The notes under the pieces were generated by a model. It ran no database searches. It saw nothing but the letters and a program-made list of their open reading frames with translations, and was not told the origin of the DNA. Below, in pieces: positions 22,339-30,820 of a stretch of DNA of 64,000 nt. The number at the start of each line of letters is the position of its first letter. Position 1 is the stretch's first letter. Source of the stretch: Ensifer sp. IC3342. GTDB lineage: Bacteria; Pseudomonadota; Alphaproteobacteria; Rhizobiales; Rhizobiaceae. The position numbers were made by a program, and so were the translations under genes. The DNA lies in contig NZ_JADYVE010000006.1 in assembly GCF_020193655.1 (NCBI RefSeq), forward strand, positions 186,001-250,000, given 5' to 3'.

Positions 22339-22929
22339 CGAATTGCCGAGATAGAGGGTCCCGCCTTCAAGGTCGGCAGGAAAGAGACGAGAAACGCGCG
22401 CGCGGCGCTGGCAGATGAGTTCGGCGCGCAGCACGCCGGCAAGCAGGCCGCAGCCGATCGGCGGCGTCTTGAGGATGCCGCTTCCGTCATCGAGGAAGAC
22501 GGAGGTTATCGTGCCCTCGCAAACCTCGCCCCTTTCATTGAGCAGGATGACCTCGTCGGCCTCCGCCAGCGAGAACTCGCTGCGCGCAGCCTCGAAGATT
22601 TCGCGCCGCGTTGTCTTGAACCGAAGCAGCCGATTGCCGGAATCGAGCCTTGTGGCAGCGATCCGCGCGCGCCAAACGGCATCGTCGGGAAGAGGGGCAA
22701 CGGGAGCAGCGGTCACAGCGATGGCGCCGTGGCGGTCGAGCGTCAGGCGGACTCGTAGCGGAACTTCGGCGCCGCGCACGGCCCCCCTCAGGTGCGCTTC
22801 GGCAGCGTCTGCCCCGGCAAAGCCAAGCCGCCTCGCCGAGCGCGTCAACCGCGCGAGATGCAGCCGCAGCCGGACGAAGCCGGTCTCCGGCTCGAAGCGC
22901 AGCGTCTCGATCAGTGAAAAATCCGTCAT
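22303..22929 (-). CDS. pabC: Aminodeoxychorismate lyase-like class IV aminotransferase
   Basis: This 208-residue PLP enzyme of fold type IV probably splits 4-amino-4-deoxychorismate to 4-aminobenzoate and pyruvate for folate synthesis. The PLP lysine is in RFKTTRREIFEAA, and EADEVILLNERGEVCEGTIT is the usual cofactor-binding stretch. The ATG at 22929 overlaps the stop of pabB by 4 bp (ATGA), which indicates translational coupling. It is somewhat shorter than E. coli PabC. The 3' end overlaps the opposing GGDEF gene. Confidence 0.88.
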   Translation of the reverse strand: MTDFSLIETLRFEPETGFVRLRLHLARLTRSARRLGFAGADAAEAHLRGAVRGAEVPLRVRLTLDRHGAIAVTAAPVAPLPDDAVWRARIAATRLDSGNRLLRFKTTRREIFEAARSEFSLAEADEVILLNERGEVCEGTITSVFLDDGSGILKTPPIGCGLLAGVLRAELICQRRARVSRLFPADLEGGTLYLGNSLRGLVRAKLGI

Positions 22930-24083
22930 CGCGCGATCTCGGCGTCGCCGACGGCGAAGCGCGCTTTCAACAGGCATTCGTCATATTCGGCCTCGGCCCT
23001 TGAGTCGAAAACGATGCCGCCGCCGACATTGAAGACCGCCCGGCCGTCGGGAAACAGCGAAATCGTCCGGATCGCCACGTTGAAGCGCATAACACCGTTC
23101 GGGGCAATAAAGCCGATGGCGCCGCAATAGGCATCGCGCGGCCCGCTTTCCAGTTCATGAAGGATTTCCATCGCCCGGATTTTTGGGGCGCCGGTGATGG
23201 ACCCGCAGGGAAACAGAGCCGCAAAGATATCGGCGATACCGATGTCGGGCCGAAGCTTGGCCCTGACGTGGCTCACCATCTGATGAACGGTCGGATAGGT
23301 TTCAATGTCGAAGAGTTTCGGGACGTTCAACGTTCCGACCGTGGTGACGCGGGAGATATCATTGCGTAAGAGGTCGACGATCATCCGGTTTTCGGCCTGT
23401 GTCTTTTCGTCTGCCCGCATCGCGGCGATGATCGCCGCGTCCTCCTCGGCCGTCGCGCCACGCGGGGCCGTGCCCTTCATCGGATGCGTTTCGATCCAAC
23501 GGTCGGCGTCGACGTTGAAGAAAAGTTCCGGTGAGCGCGAAAGGAGAACCGGGCCGTCGAGCGCCACCAGCGCTCCGTATTTCACCGGCTGGCGCTCGAT
23601 CAGTGACCAAAAGGCCGCGCGCGGGTCGCCCGACCAGCGTGCATGGATCGGCATCGTCAGGTTCGCCTGATAGCAATCTCCCTGGCGCAGGTGCTGATGG
23701 AGGCGTTCGAACCGCGCGCGGTAGGCGGCAAAATCCCAACCGGCGCGAGGCTCCAGGAGGAAGGGCTCGTTTTCCGTCCGTCGCTGCGGTTCGCCGAGTC
23801 GATGACTCTCCGCCGGCGCGTCGAAGATGCCGAAGGACATCAGCGGCGTTTCGCGGTTTTCCTCGGCAAAGGGGGCGAGCTTCTCTTCAAAGAGGTGGCC
23901 GGCCTCATAGGCCATGTACCCCGCGAGCCACTTTCCGGCGCGATGAGCGCTCTCGATTTCCGCGAGGCCGCGCCGGAATTCGGCTCGTGTGCGCGCCGTG
24001 ACGACGCGCGAGGGGTCGGCAAAAACCGTCGTCCGGTTCTCGCTGTCGTCCCGGAAAAGGACATAGGGCGCATTCTCGATCAT
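22926..24083 (-). CDS. pabB: Aminodeoxychorismate synthase component I
   Basis: This 385-residue enzyme aminates chorismate to aminodeoxychorismate. The chorismate-binding domain contains HPMKGTAPRG, with the lysine typical of PabB rather than the alanine of anthranilate synthase, followed by MIVDLLRNDISRV and FPCGSITGAPKIRAMEIL. The glutamine amidotransferase subunit PabA is not in this window. MIENAPYVLFRDD at 24083 is the likely start. It is the first gene of a two-gene operon with pabC. Confidence 0.93.
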   Translation of the reverse strand: MIENAPYVLFRDDSENRTTVFADPSRVVTARTRAEFRRGLAEIESAHRAGKWLAGYMAYEAGHLFEEKLAPFAEENRETPLMSFGIFDAPAESHRLGEPQRRTENEPFLLEPRAGWDFAAYRARFERLHQHLRQGDCYQANLTMPIHARWSGDPRAAFWSLIERQPVKYGALVALDGPVLLSRSPELFFNVDADRWIETHPMKGTAPRGATAEEDAAIIAAMRADEKTQAENRMIVDLLRNDISRVTTVGTLNVPKLFDIETYPTVHQMVSHVRAKLRPDIGIADIFAALFPCGSITGAPKIRAMEILHELESGPRDAYCGAIGFIAPNGVMRFNVAIRTISLFPDGRAVFNVGGGIVFDSRAEAEYDECLLKARFAVGDAEIAR

Positions 24084-24122
24084 CGAAGCTGGTCGTCGTC
24101 CGTTCAACATCCGGCCGTTGGT

Positions 24123-24186
24123 GCATGCAGCGATTCAAAATGCTACAGCGGCCCTTGTGCGTCCGAAAAGACGCACGGCGCTGTAG
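24123..24186 (-). repeat. RIME-type element R1 (partial) next to the pepF stop
   Basis: It reads CTACAGCGGCCCTTGTGCGT then CCGAAAAGACGCACGGCGCTGTAG, the reverse orientation of hairpin 1, preceded by the end of hairpin 2 (GCATGCAG). The pepF stop codon starts 4 bp after it. Confidence 0.78.
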
Positions 24187-24190
24187 TGGC

Positions 24191-26065
24191 TCAGGCCTTA
24201 TCAAGCGCCTCCAACTCGTCGATCAGCCCCTCAATCATCGACAGTCCCTGCGCCCAGAACGACGGATCGGTCGCGTCGAGCCCGAAGGGCGCCAGCAGTT
24301 CGGAATGATGCTTGGTTCCACCGGCCTTCAGGAGCTCGAAATACCTCTCCTGGAAGCCCTTCTCGGCCTTTTGGTAGACGGCGTAGAGCGAGTTCACCAG
24401 GCAATCGCCGAAGGCATAGGCATAGACGTAGAAGGGCGAGTGGATGAAGTGGGGGATATAGGCCCAATAGGTCTCGTAGCCTTCGGAGATCCGGATCGCG
24501 GGACCGAGGCTTTCCGTCTGGACCGAGAGCCACATTTCGCCGAGGTCGTCGGCGGTCAGTTCGCCATCCTTGCGGGCCGTGTGGACCTTGCGCTCGAATT
24601 CGTAGAAGGCGATCTGGCGCACGACCGTGTTGATCATGTCCTCCACCTTCTGCGCGAGCATCGCCTTGCGCTCGCGCTTGTCCTTGGTCTGGTCGAGAAG
24701 TGCGCGGAAGGTCAGCATCTCGCCGAAGACCGAGGCGGTTTCGGCGAGCGTCAGCGGCGTCGAAGCCATCAGTGCACCCTGAGCGCCGGCGAGCACTTGA
24801 TGAACGCCGTGGCCGAGTTCGTGGGCGAGTGTCATCACGTCCCGCGGCTTGCCCATATAATTGACGAGCACGTAGGGATGGACGGAGGGAACGGTCGGAT
24901 GGGCGAAGGCGCCGGGCGCCTTGCCGGGGCGGACGGGTGCGTCGATCCAGCTGTCATCGAAGAAACGGCGGGCGATCGTCGCCATTTCCGGAGCGAAGGC
25001 ATGATAGGCGGAGAGCACCGTGTCCTTCGCCTCGTTCCAGGGAATGATGGCGTTTGGCGTTTCGGGGAGCGGGGCGTTGCGGTCCCAGAAATCCATCTGC
25101 TCCATGCCGAGCCATTTCGCCTTCATGGCGTAGTAGCGGTGCGAGAGGCGGGGATAGGCGGCCTTGACCGCGGCAGCCAGCGCGTCCACGACCTCCCGTT
25201 CGACGCGATTGGCGAGATGGCGGCTGTCGGCGATATCCGCGAAGCCGCGCCAGCGGTCGGAGATTTCCTTGTCCTTGGCAAGCGTATTGGTAATCAGCGT
25301 GAAGGTGCGGATGTTCGCCTTGAAGGTTTCGGCGAGCGCCATGGCTGCCTTCTTGCGGGTCTCTGGCGAGGGATCCTGCAGAAGGTTCAACGCAACCTCG
25401 AGCGGCAACGCCTCGCCGTCGACGTTGAAGGTGAGCGCGGCAACGGTCTCGTCGAACAGGCGGTTGAAGGCCGTCGGGCCGGTCATCGACTTTTCGAGGA
25501 AAAGCTGCTCCAGCTTGTCGTCGAGCTGATACGGCTTGTCCTTGCGCAGGTCGAGGATCCAAGGCTTGTAGTGTGCCGCAAGGCTGTCCTTCGTCAGAGC
25601 CGCATCGATGATACTGTCCTGGATGCGGTTGAGTTCCAGCGAGAAGAACAGGAGATGCGCCGACATGTCGGTGAGCTTCGACTGGACGTCGCCATAGAGT
25701 TTGCCGTTCGCCGGCTTGGACGTGTCGGAGAAATAGGTGAGCCCCGCAAAGGAGGCGATGCGGCCCATCAGATCCTCGAGCGCCTCGAACTCCTTCACCG
25801 CTGCGCCGATGCCCTCGTCGCCGGTCTTGCCGGCGGCCCCCGTCAGCTTGCCTTTCCACTTCTTCTCGAAGGCGATCGCGTCGGCATCCGCCTTCGCCAT
25901 GTCGGCGCGGAATGCTTCCGACGTGGCGGACGCGTAAAGATCTTCAAGCCGCCAGGATGGCAGATCGCCGAGGTTGGCGGCAGCAGCATGCGCCTGTCCG
26001 GCCGTGGCACGAAGAGCAGATTGAGTGGCGGAAGCGGCAGGGATTCGGGTGGATAGAGGCATCAT
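24191..26065 (-). CDS. pepF: Oligoendopeptidase F (M3 metallopeptidase)
   Basis: This 624-residue cytoplasmic zinc endopeptidase cuts short peptides. The zinc site is HELGHGVHQ (about residue 410), with the downstream glutamate in TASVFGEML. The N-terminal two-thirds is the helical oligopeptidase F domain (LYASATSEAFRADMAKADAD, GLTYFSDTSKPANGKLYGDV). ATG at 26065 is preceded by a weak GGGAAA. It lies divergent to the response-regulator gene. It probably ends at or in the R1 element that abuts its stop codon. Confidence 0.94.
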   Translation of the reverse strand: MMPLSTRIPAASATQSALRATAGQAHAAAANLGDLPSWRLEDLYASATSEAFRADMAKADADAIAFEKKWKGKLTGAAGKTGDEGIGAAVKEFEALEDLMGRIASFAGLTYFSDTSKPANGKLYGDVQSKLTDMSAHLLFFSLELNRIQDSIIDAALTKDSLAAHYKPWILDLRKDKPYQLDDKLEQLFLEKSMTGPTAFNRLFDETVAALTFNVDGEALPLEVALNLLQDPSPETRKKAAMALAETFKANIRTFTLITNTLAKDKEISDRWRGFADIADSRHLANRVEREVVDALAAAVKAAYPRLSHRYYAMKAKWLGMEQMDFWDRNAPLPETPNAIIPWNEAKDTVLSAYHAFAPEMATIARRFFDDSWIDAPVRPGKAPGAFAHPTVPSVHPYVLVNYMGKPRDVMTLAHELGHGVHQVLAGAQGALMASTPLTLAETASVFGEMLTFRALLDQTKDKRERKAMLAQKVEDMINTVVRQIAFYEFERKVHTARKDGELTADDLGEMWLSVQTESLGPAIRISEGYETYWAYIPHFIHSPFYVYAYAFGDCLVNSLYAVYQKAEKGFQERYFELLKAGGTKHHSELLAPFGLDATDPSFWAQGLSMIEGLIDELEALDKA

Positions 26066-26250
26066 CGGATTTCCCGTGTTCGTGGCGGAAGCGGCAGGCC
26101 ATGTGGGGCCTCATTGCTATCGCCGCCAATGGATAAAATGCAAGCTTTTCTCAAAACATGATGTTCAGCCCTTTATGGCACGAATAGCTGGCATGATTTG
26201 GCACATGAAGTTGGCCAAAGAGTACCGCGTGTCCAGAGCAGGAGGCTTTC

Positions 26251-27795
26251 GTGACATCACATATTCTTGTCATCGATGATGATCCGGTCCAGCGCCGGTT
26301 GCTGACCAACATGATCGAACGGCTGGGCCACGTCGCGCATCTCGCCGACAACGGGCGCAGTGGGCTCGAACTTTTGGTACGCAAGGGCGGTATCATCGAT
26401 GTCATCCTGCTCGACCTCCTGATGCCAGAGATGAACGGCCATGGTTTTCTCGAAGCGCTTGCCGAACGCGGCGTCGATACGCCCGTGATCGTCCAGACCG
26501 GGCAAGGCGGCATCGAAACGGTTGTCCAGGCGATGCAGGCCGGAGCCTTCGACTTCCTCGTCAAGCCCGTATCGCCGGAGCGGCTCGCGATCGCGATCGG
26601 CAACGCGCTGAAAATGGCGCACCGCGACGGCAAGGTGAAGACGTCGCGCCGGTCGCGCGGGGGGGCGGTTGGCTTCGACGACATCGTCTCGGCGAGCCCG
26701 GCGATGATCCGGGTCATCGACCTTGCCCGTCGCGCCGCGCAATCCAATATCCCGATCGTGCTCGAAGGCGAATCCGGCGTCGGCAAGGAGATGGTGGCGC
26801 GCGCGATCCAATCGGCAAGCGACCGGGCCGGCAAGCCGTTCGTCACCGTCAATTGCGGCGCGATCCCGCACAATCTGGTCGAAAGCATCCTGTTCGGTCA
26901 TGAGAAGGGCGCCTTCACCGGAGCAACCGAAAAGCACACCGGCAAGTTCGTCGATGCGGATGGCGGAACGCTCTTCCTCGATGAGATCGGCGACCTGCCG
27001 CTTGATGTCCAGGTCAAGCTCTTACGCGCCGTCCAGCAGGGCGAGATAGAGACCGTTGGTGCGCGTCATCCGCAGAAGGTCAACGTGCGGCTGATCTCGG
27101 CTACCAACAAGGATCTCATCAACGAGGTGCGCGAAGGGCGGTTCCGGGAGGATCTCTATTATCGCCTCAATGTCTTCCCGATCACCATTCCGGCGCTGCG
27201 CCGGCGCAAGGAAGATATTCCCGTGCTGGTGCGCGCCTTCGTCGAGCGCTTTGCCGCCGAGCAGAGGCTCAATCAGCCGCTGACGGTGTCGAGCGGTGCC
27301 ATGGCGCTGCTGACGGCCTACGATTGGCCGGGCAACATCCGCCAACTCGAGAACGCGATTTTCCGCGCGGTGGTGCTTGCGGAGGGCAACGAACTCACGG
27401 TCAAGGATTTTCCGCAGGTCGCGACCCAGATCCCTGGCTACGTCGTCGCCGATCGCTCCGGTTTCTCCTGGGGCGAGGCTGGTCCGGAGCGTGCTTCGGC
27501 GGTTGCCGAATATGCTTCCGGCACCCGCGCCGATTTGAAGGTCGCGGAGCAACCGGCGTCCCGTGAGCAGACAGCGGACAATCGTCTCGAGAACGCTATC
27601 GCCAGCGTCGATGAAGGTGGCGATGTCCGCAAACTGGCCGAAGTCGAGGAAGAACTGATTCGTTTTGCTTTGAAGTTCTATCGTGGGCAGATGAGTCAAG
27701 TGGCGCGAAAACTCGGTATCGGCCGCTCGACGCTCTATCGGAAGCTCAAGGATTACGGCATCGACCCCGACGATCCGCTGCGTGAGGCCGCATAA
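26251..27795 (+). CDS. tacA: Sigma-54-dependent response regulator, NtrC family (TacA-like)
   Basis: This 514-residue transcription activator has a receiver domain (1-120) with the acidic pocket DDD at 9-11 and phospho-acceptor Asp55 (LLDLLMPEMNG). The AAA+ domain (about 145-380) has Walker A GESGVGKE near 173, the sigma-54 contact loop GAFTGA near 220 and GGTLFLDEIGDLP. A C-terminal Fis-type helix-turn-helix is MSQVARKLGIGRSTLYRKLK. The GTG start follows GGAGG. No sensor kinase is adjacent. The protein and the nearby gapR recall the Caulobacter tacA region, so I use that name with moderate confidence. Its targets are unknown. Confidence 0.85.
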   Translation: MTSHILVIDDDPVQRRLLTNMIERLGHVAHLADNGRSGLELLVRKGGIIDVILLDLLMPEMNGHGFLEALAERGVDTPVIVQTGQGGIETVVQAMQAGAFDFLVKPVSPERLAIAIGNALKMAHRDGKVKTSRRSRGGAVGFDDIVSASPAMIRVIDLARRAAQSNIPIVLEGESGVGKEMVARAIQSASDRAGKPFVTVNCGAIPHNLVESILFGHEKGAFTGATEKHTGKFVDADGGTLFLDEIGDLPLDVQVKLLRAVQQGEIETVGARHPQKVNVRLISATNKDLINEVREGRFREDLYYRLNVFPITIPALRRRKEDIPVLVRAFVERFAAEQRLNQPLTVSSGAMALLTAYDWPGNIRQLENAIFRAVVLAEGNELTVKDFPQVATQIPGYVVADRSGFSWGEAGPERASAVAEYASGTRADLKVAEQPASREQTADNRLENAIASVDEGGDVRKLAEVEEELIRFALKFYRGQMSQVARKLGIGRSTLYRKLKDYGIDPDDPLREAA

Positions 27796-27854
27796 ATTCG
27801 ACGCATTCCCAACTCATTAGCCGCACAATTGGGTCACCGCTGTTTAGACCTTGT

Positions 27855-27871
27855 TAGTGAACTGTTCACTA
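27855..27871. promoter_or_regulatory. Perfect 17-bp palindrome, TetR-type operator candidate
   Basis: TAGTGAAC-T-GTTCACTA is perfectly symmetric. It lies 105 bp upstream of the DUF882 gene, next to an AT-rich stretch (TATATTATAAG) that could be a -10 region. The size and odd centre suit a TetR-family dimer, but no TetR gene is nearby. Confidence 0.55.
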
Positions 27872-27884
27872 TATTATAAGGGGC

Positions 27885-27919
27885 GGTGACCACTGTGGCA
27901 TATTTGCCATGCTGTCACC
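27885..27919. promoter_or_regulatory. Nested inverted repeat upstream of the DUF882 gene
   Basis: The outer arms GGTGAC (27885-27890) and GTCACC (27914-27919) enclose inner arms TGGCA (27896-27900) and TGCCA (27905-27909). It could be a second operator, or a hairpin in the leader RNA of the DUF882 gene. It starts only 13 bp after the 17-bp palindrome. Confidence 0.5.
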
Positions 27920-27975
27920 TTATTTGACAGTCATGTGAGACAGCAAAGCACGGTTGTCCGGCGGACGGGGATTGA

Positions 27976-29823
27976 ATGCCAAATTTGTTCGGTTTGAAGA
28001 AGCCGCTCGGCTTCTTAGCGCGCAGAGTCTGCTCGGCGATTGCCCGCAAGGGGCCACAAGTTCTTGCCTCCATTGCCTTGGCGGCGTCCCTCGTTACACC
28101 CGGCATGGCACCTCCGGTGGAAGCGGCCGGCCAGACCCGGACCTTGAAGCTTTATTTCATCCACACCAAGGAAAAGGCGCAGATCACCTTCAAGCGCAAC
28201 GGCCGCTACGATTCCAGGGGCTTGCAGCAGATCAACCGTTTCCTGCGCGACTGGCGGCGCAACGAGCCGACGAAGATGGATCCGCGGCTTCTCGATCTCG
28301 TCTGGGAGGTCTACCAGAAGAGCGGTTCGCGCGACTATATCCACGTCGTTTCCGCCTATCGTTCGCCGACCACCAACAACATGCTGCGGTCCCGCTCGAA
28401 AGGTGTCGCCAAGAAAAGCCAGCACATGCTCGGCAAGGCGATGGATTTCTACATCCCTGACGTGAGGCTTAAGACGCTCCGCGAAGTCGGCATGAAGTTC
28501 CAGGTGGGCGGCGTCGGCTATTATCCGACTTCCGGCTCTCCTTTCGTCCACATGGACGTCGGTGGCGTGCGCGCTTGGCCGCGCATGACTCGCAACGAGC
28601 TCGCGCGTCTCTTCCCGGACGGCAAGACCATGCACGTGCCGTCTGACGGCAAGCCGCTGCCGGGCTACCAGCAGGCTGTTGCCGATTACAAGCGGCGCGT
28701 CGGCGCGTCGGCTATCGAGGTTGCCGGCGGCGGTGCCAAGGGACCGGGCGACGTTGCCAGCGGCAAGCGCAGCGGCAATCTCTTCGCCATGCTCTTCGGC
28801 GGCGGCGGCGACGAGGATGAAGAACCAGCGGCAATCGCCGCCGGTGCGGCGGACGACGGCGAGAGCGAGGCTCAGACCGCATCTGCACCGGCTGGCCAGG
28901 AGGCGCTTCCGGGTGTCGCCGGTTCGGTCGCCGGCCAGACCTCGGAAGAACAGCAGAACATCAATGCACCGGTTCCGGCCGTTCGCCCGGCCTTCAAGGA
29001 TGCGCCGGCCAACGGCGGCGTCGCGGTCGCGCTTGTCGCGCCCACGCAAAACAACGCCCAGGAGGCGCTGGCTGCGGCCATGCAGCAAACGCCGGCCGTC
29101 CCATCGGAATATGCCGATCTCAGCACTCTGAAGGTGCCCGTGCCGCAGATGCTTGACCGTCGCGATGTGAGCGAACTGATTGCCAACGGAACGCTGGTGG
29201 CGTCCGCCGACGCCGCGGCCGGCGATGCTCAGGCGCTCGGTTTCGTGCCGGTCCCGGGCATGCGCCCGGCTGGAGAAGCCGCGCTTGCGGCCGTTGCCGA
29301 AGCCGAGGTCGCTGTGCCTGCTTTCGCGGATCGCCCGGTTGTAGCTTCCGCAGAGGCGCCACGTGACACCGCTGCGCAGGCGGCCACCCGTGTGGCACTT
29401 GCGGCGCCAACGACAGAACCCGAAACACCCGCGCAGCCGATCGAAATGGCGGCCTATGCGCCCCGGTCGAATGCAAGCTCGAAGGAGTCGATCTTCGATA
29501 GCGCCTTCGACACTGACGCTGACGTGCCGGCAAAGGGCAGCCGGCCGAAGAAGCAGGATGCCGAGGCGGCCAGCCGTTCGTCCGTCCGCACTGAGCCGAA
29601 GCTGACGCAGAAGATCATTTCGGAATGGGCTCTCTCGACCGGTCGCGTCGCCACCCTGTCGAAACCGGTCAAGGCACCGCGCTTCGTCAGCAAGACGCTT
29701 CGCGCCGCGCCGACGACGGTCTATGCCGCCGGCTTTACGAGTGGTGTGCGCGTCGTCGATACGGCACGCTTCAGCGGTACCGCGGTGAACTTCATGGAAG
29801 TGAAGAAGTTCAGCACCAACTGA
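27976..29823 (+). CDS. DUF882 (YcbK-like, M15-type peptidase fold) exported protein with long low-complexity tail
   Basis: This 615-residue protein has an N-terminal signal or anchor ending near VEAAG (about residue 51). The DUF882 domain (about 55-215) is related to D-Ala-D-Ala/L-D carboxypeptidases; the expected zinc ligands are His150 and Asp157 (SQHMLGKAMDFY) and His192 (FVHMDVG). Residues about 240-615 form an Ala/Pro/Val-rich low-complexity extension with no fold I recognise, roughly twice the domain's length. It probably acts in cell-wall maturation. Two palindromes precede it and a strong terminator follows. Stand-alone DUF882 proteins are usually much shorter. Confidence 0.88.
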   Translation: MPNLFGLKKPLGFLARRVCSAIARKGPQVLASIALAASLVTPGMAPPVEAAGQTRTLKLYFIHTKEKAQITFKRNGRYDSRGLQQINRFLRDWRRNEPTKMDPRLLDLVWEVYQKSGSRDYIHVVSAYRSPTTNNMLRSRSKGVAKKSQHMLGKAMDFYIPDVRLKTLREVGMKFQVGGVGYYPTSGSPFVHMDVGGVRAWPRMTRNELARLFPDGKTMHVPSDGKPLPGYQQAVADYKRRVGASAIEVAGGGAKGPGDVASGKRSGNLFAMLFGGGGDEDEEPAAIAAGAADDGESEAQTASAPAGQEALPGVAGSVAGQTSEEQQNINAPVPAVRPAFKDAPANGGVAVALVAPTQNNAQEALAAAMQQTPAVPSEYADLSTLKVPVPQMLDRRDVSELIANGTLVASADAAAGDAQALGFVPVPGMRPAGEAALAAVAEAEVAVPAFADRPVVASAEAPRDTAAQAATRVALAAPTTEPETPAQPIEMAAYAPRSNASSKESIFDSAFDTDADVPAKGSRPKKQDAEAASRSSVRTEPKLTQKIISEWALSTGRVATLSKPVKAPRFVSKTLRAAPTTVYAAGFTSGVRVVDTARFSGTAVNFMEVKKFSTN

Positions 29824-29850
29824 TCCCGGTCGGTTATCGAGAAACAGAAA

Positions 29851-29878
29851 AGCCCGCCGGCGCACCAGCGGGCTTTTT
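29851..29878 (+). terminator. Rho-independent terminator of the DUF882 gene
   Basis: AGCCCGC (29851-29857) pairs with GCGGGCT (29868-29874) and is followed by TTTTTG. Confidence 0.92.
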
Positions 29879-29890
29879 GTTTAGGATCCG

Positions 29891-29950
29891 CCACAGCGCC
29901 GCGCCTCTTATCAGACGCGCAAGGGACGCTGTAGTACTTTGAATTGCTGA
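29891..29950 (+). repeat. RIME-type element R1 (hairpin 1) downstream of gapR
   Basis: CCACAGCGCCGCGCC...GACGCGC...GACGCTGTAGTACTTTGAATTG is the first half of R1. It lies between the DUF882 terminator and the gapR stop codon, which is 5 bp away. Confidence 0.8.
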
Positions 29951-29955
29951 AGATC

Positions 29956-30222
29956 TTATGCCGCGTCTTCGGCTGCCGGAACCATGCCCAGCGCCTGCAG
30001 ATAGGTGTCGAGGATTGCTTCCTGTTCCATGCGCTCGTCATGGTCCTGCTTGCGGATGGAAATAACCTTGCGCAGGATCTTGGTGTCGAAGCCCATTGCC
30101 TTGGCCTCACCGTAGACATCCTTGATGTCGTCCGCGATGGTCTTTTTTTCCTCTTCCAGCCGTTCGATCCGTTCGATGAAAGCACGAAGCTGGTCGCGTG
30201 CGACGCCGTGAGCATCCGACAT
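29956..30222 (-). CDS. gapR: GapR-type nucleoid-associated protein (DUF2312)
   Basis: This 88-residue, highly charged coiled-coil protein includes [40 protein letters not shown] and [20 protein letters not shown]. It matches the Caulobacter GapR pattern (xRLExEKxxIxxxIKxVYxEAK and VLRKxxxxRKQD). Family members bind AT-rich or overtwisted DNA as clamps and help replication and chromosome structure. The start at 30222 ([12 protein letters not shown]) follows AGGAGAA; an open frame further upstream is spurious. It is downstream of the DUF1244 gene on the same strand. Confidence 0.93.
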   Translation of the reverse strand: MSDAHGVARDQLRAFIERIERLEEEKKTIADDIKDVYGEAKAMGFDTKILRKVISIRKQDHDERMEQEAILDTYLQALGMVPAAEDAA

Positions 30223-30399
30223 GGTCTTCTCCTTTATGGGGAATGAAATTTCTGGGTGCTGTGACCTGCCGCGAACCGCCGCCGAGGTCAAGGGCGATTG
30301 CGCAACAGCGGTGCTATTTCCCCGAACACGATCCCGGAAAGTGCGGTGCGGCTTTCCGCCACCGTCGCGTCTCCTGCGCAAGTGGCATCGCCGGGAATG

Positions 30400-30705
30400 C
30401 TATTCCTTCGGGCGGTTGCGCTCGAAGGCGGCCTTCTGCTCGGCGGATGCGTCCGTCTGATGCAGCGTGCGCCATTCCTCATACGGCATGCCGTAGATGA
30501 TCTCGCGCGATTCTTCCTTGCTTAACTCTACGCCGGAGGCCTCGGCCGCCTCGCGATACCAGTTGGAGAGGCAGTTGCGGCAGAAACCGGCAAGGTTCAT
30601 CAGATCGATATTCTGGACGTCGGTGCGTTCGCGCAGATGCGCAACGAGGCGCCGGAAGGCTGCGGCTTCGAAGGCGGTCTGCTGATCCTGACTGAGTTCG
30701 GTCAT
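30400..30705 (-). CDS. DUF1244 protein (SMc04008-like fold)
   Basis: This 101-residue cytoplasmic protein has the DUF1244 consensus: AFRRLVAHLRERTDVQNIDL, MNLAGFCRNCLSNWYREAAE with two conserved cysteines, and SREIIYGMPYEEWRTLHQ. The fold is named after the S. meliloti homologue SMc04008; the function is unknown. GGAGGAG lies a few bases before the ATG. An R1 element ends right at this ribosome binding site, so the promoter must be in or beyond the element, or the gene is read through from the amidohydrolase gene. Confidence 0.9.
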   Translation of the reverse strand: MTELSQDQQTAFEAAAFRRLVAHLRERTDVQNIDLMNLAGFCRNCLSNWYREAAEASGVELSKEESREIIYGMPYEEWRTLHQTDASAEQKAAFERNRPKE

Positions 30706-30714
30706 GGTCTCCTC

Positions 30715-30818
30715 CTGCAGCGCCGCGCGTTCCGATCAGAGGCGCTAAGGACGCTGCAGCGCTTTGAATTGCTGAGTGGTCTTATCCTTAAATAGGTGCG
30801 GTTCAAGGAAACATGCAG
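30715..30818 (+). repeat. RIME-type element R1 (full) filling the amidohydrolase-DUF1244 gap
   Basis: Hairpin 1 is CTGCAGCGCCGCGCG...GACGCTGCAG and hairpin 2 ends CAAGGAAACATGCAG. It occupies nearly the whole space between the ribosome binding site of the DUF1244 gene (30709-30715) and the stop of the amidohydrolase gene (30821-30823). Confidence 0.85.
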
Positions 30819-30820
30819 GG

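Noticed and set aside
22926-24083. Anthranilate synthase component I (trpE)
   Set aside because: The active-site stretch is HPMKGT with the lysine of PabB, and the next coupled gene is a class IV aminotransferase, which fits aminobenzoate rather than tryptophan synthesis.
26161-26230. Sigma-54 promoter upstream of the response regulator (three TGGCA motifs)
   Set aside because: The spacing between GG and GC is 9 rather than 10, and the motifs do not line up as -24/-12 boxes. The same failed for TGGCATATTTGCCA at 27896-27909.
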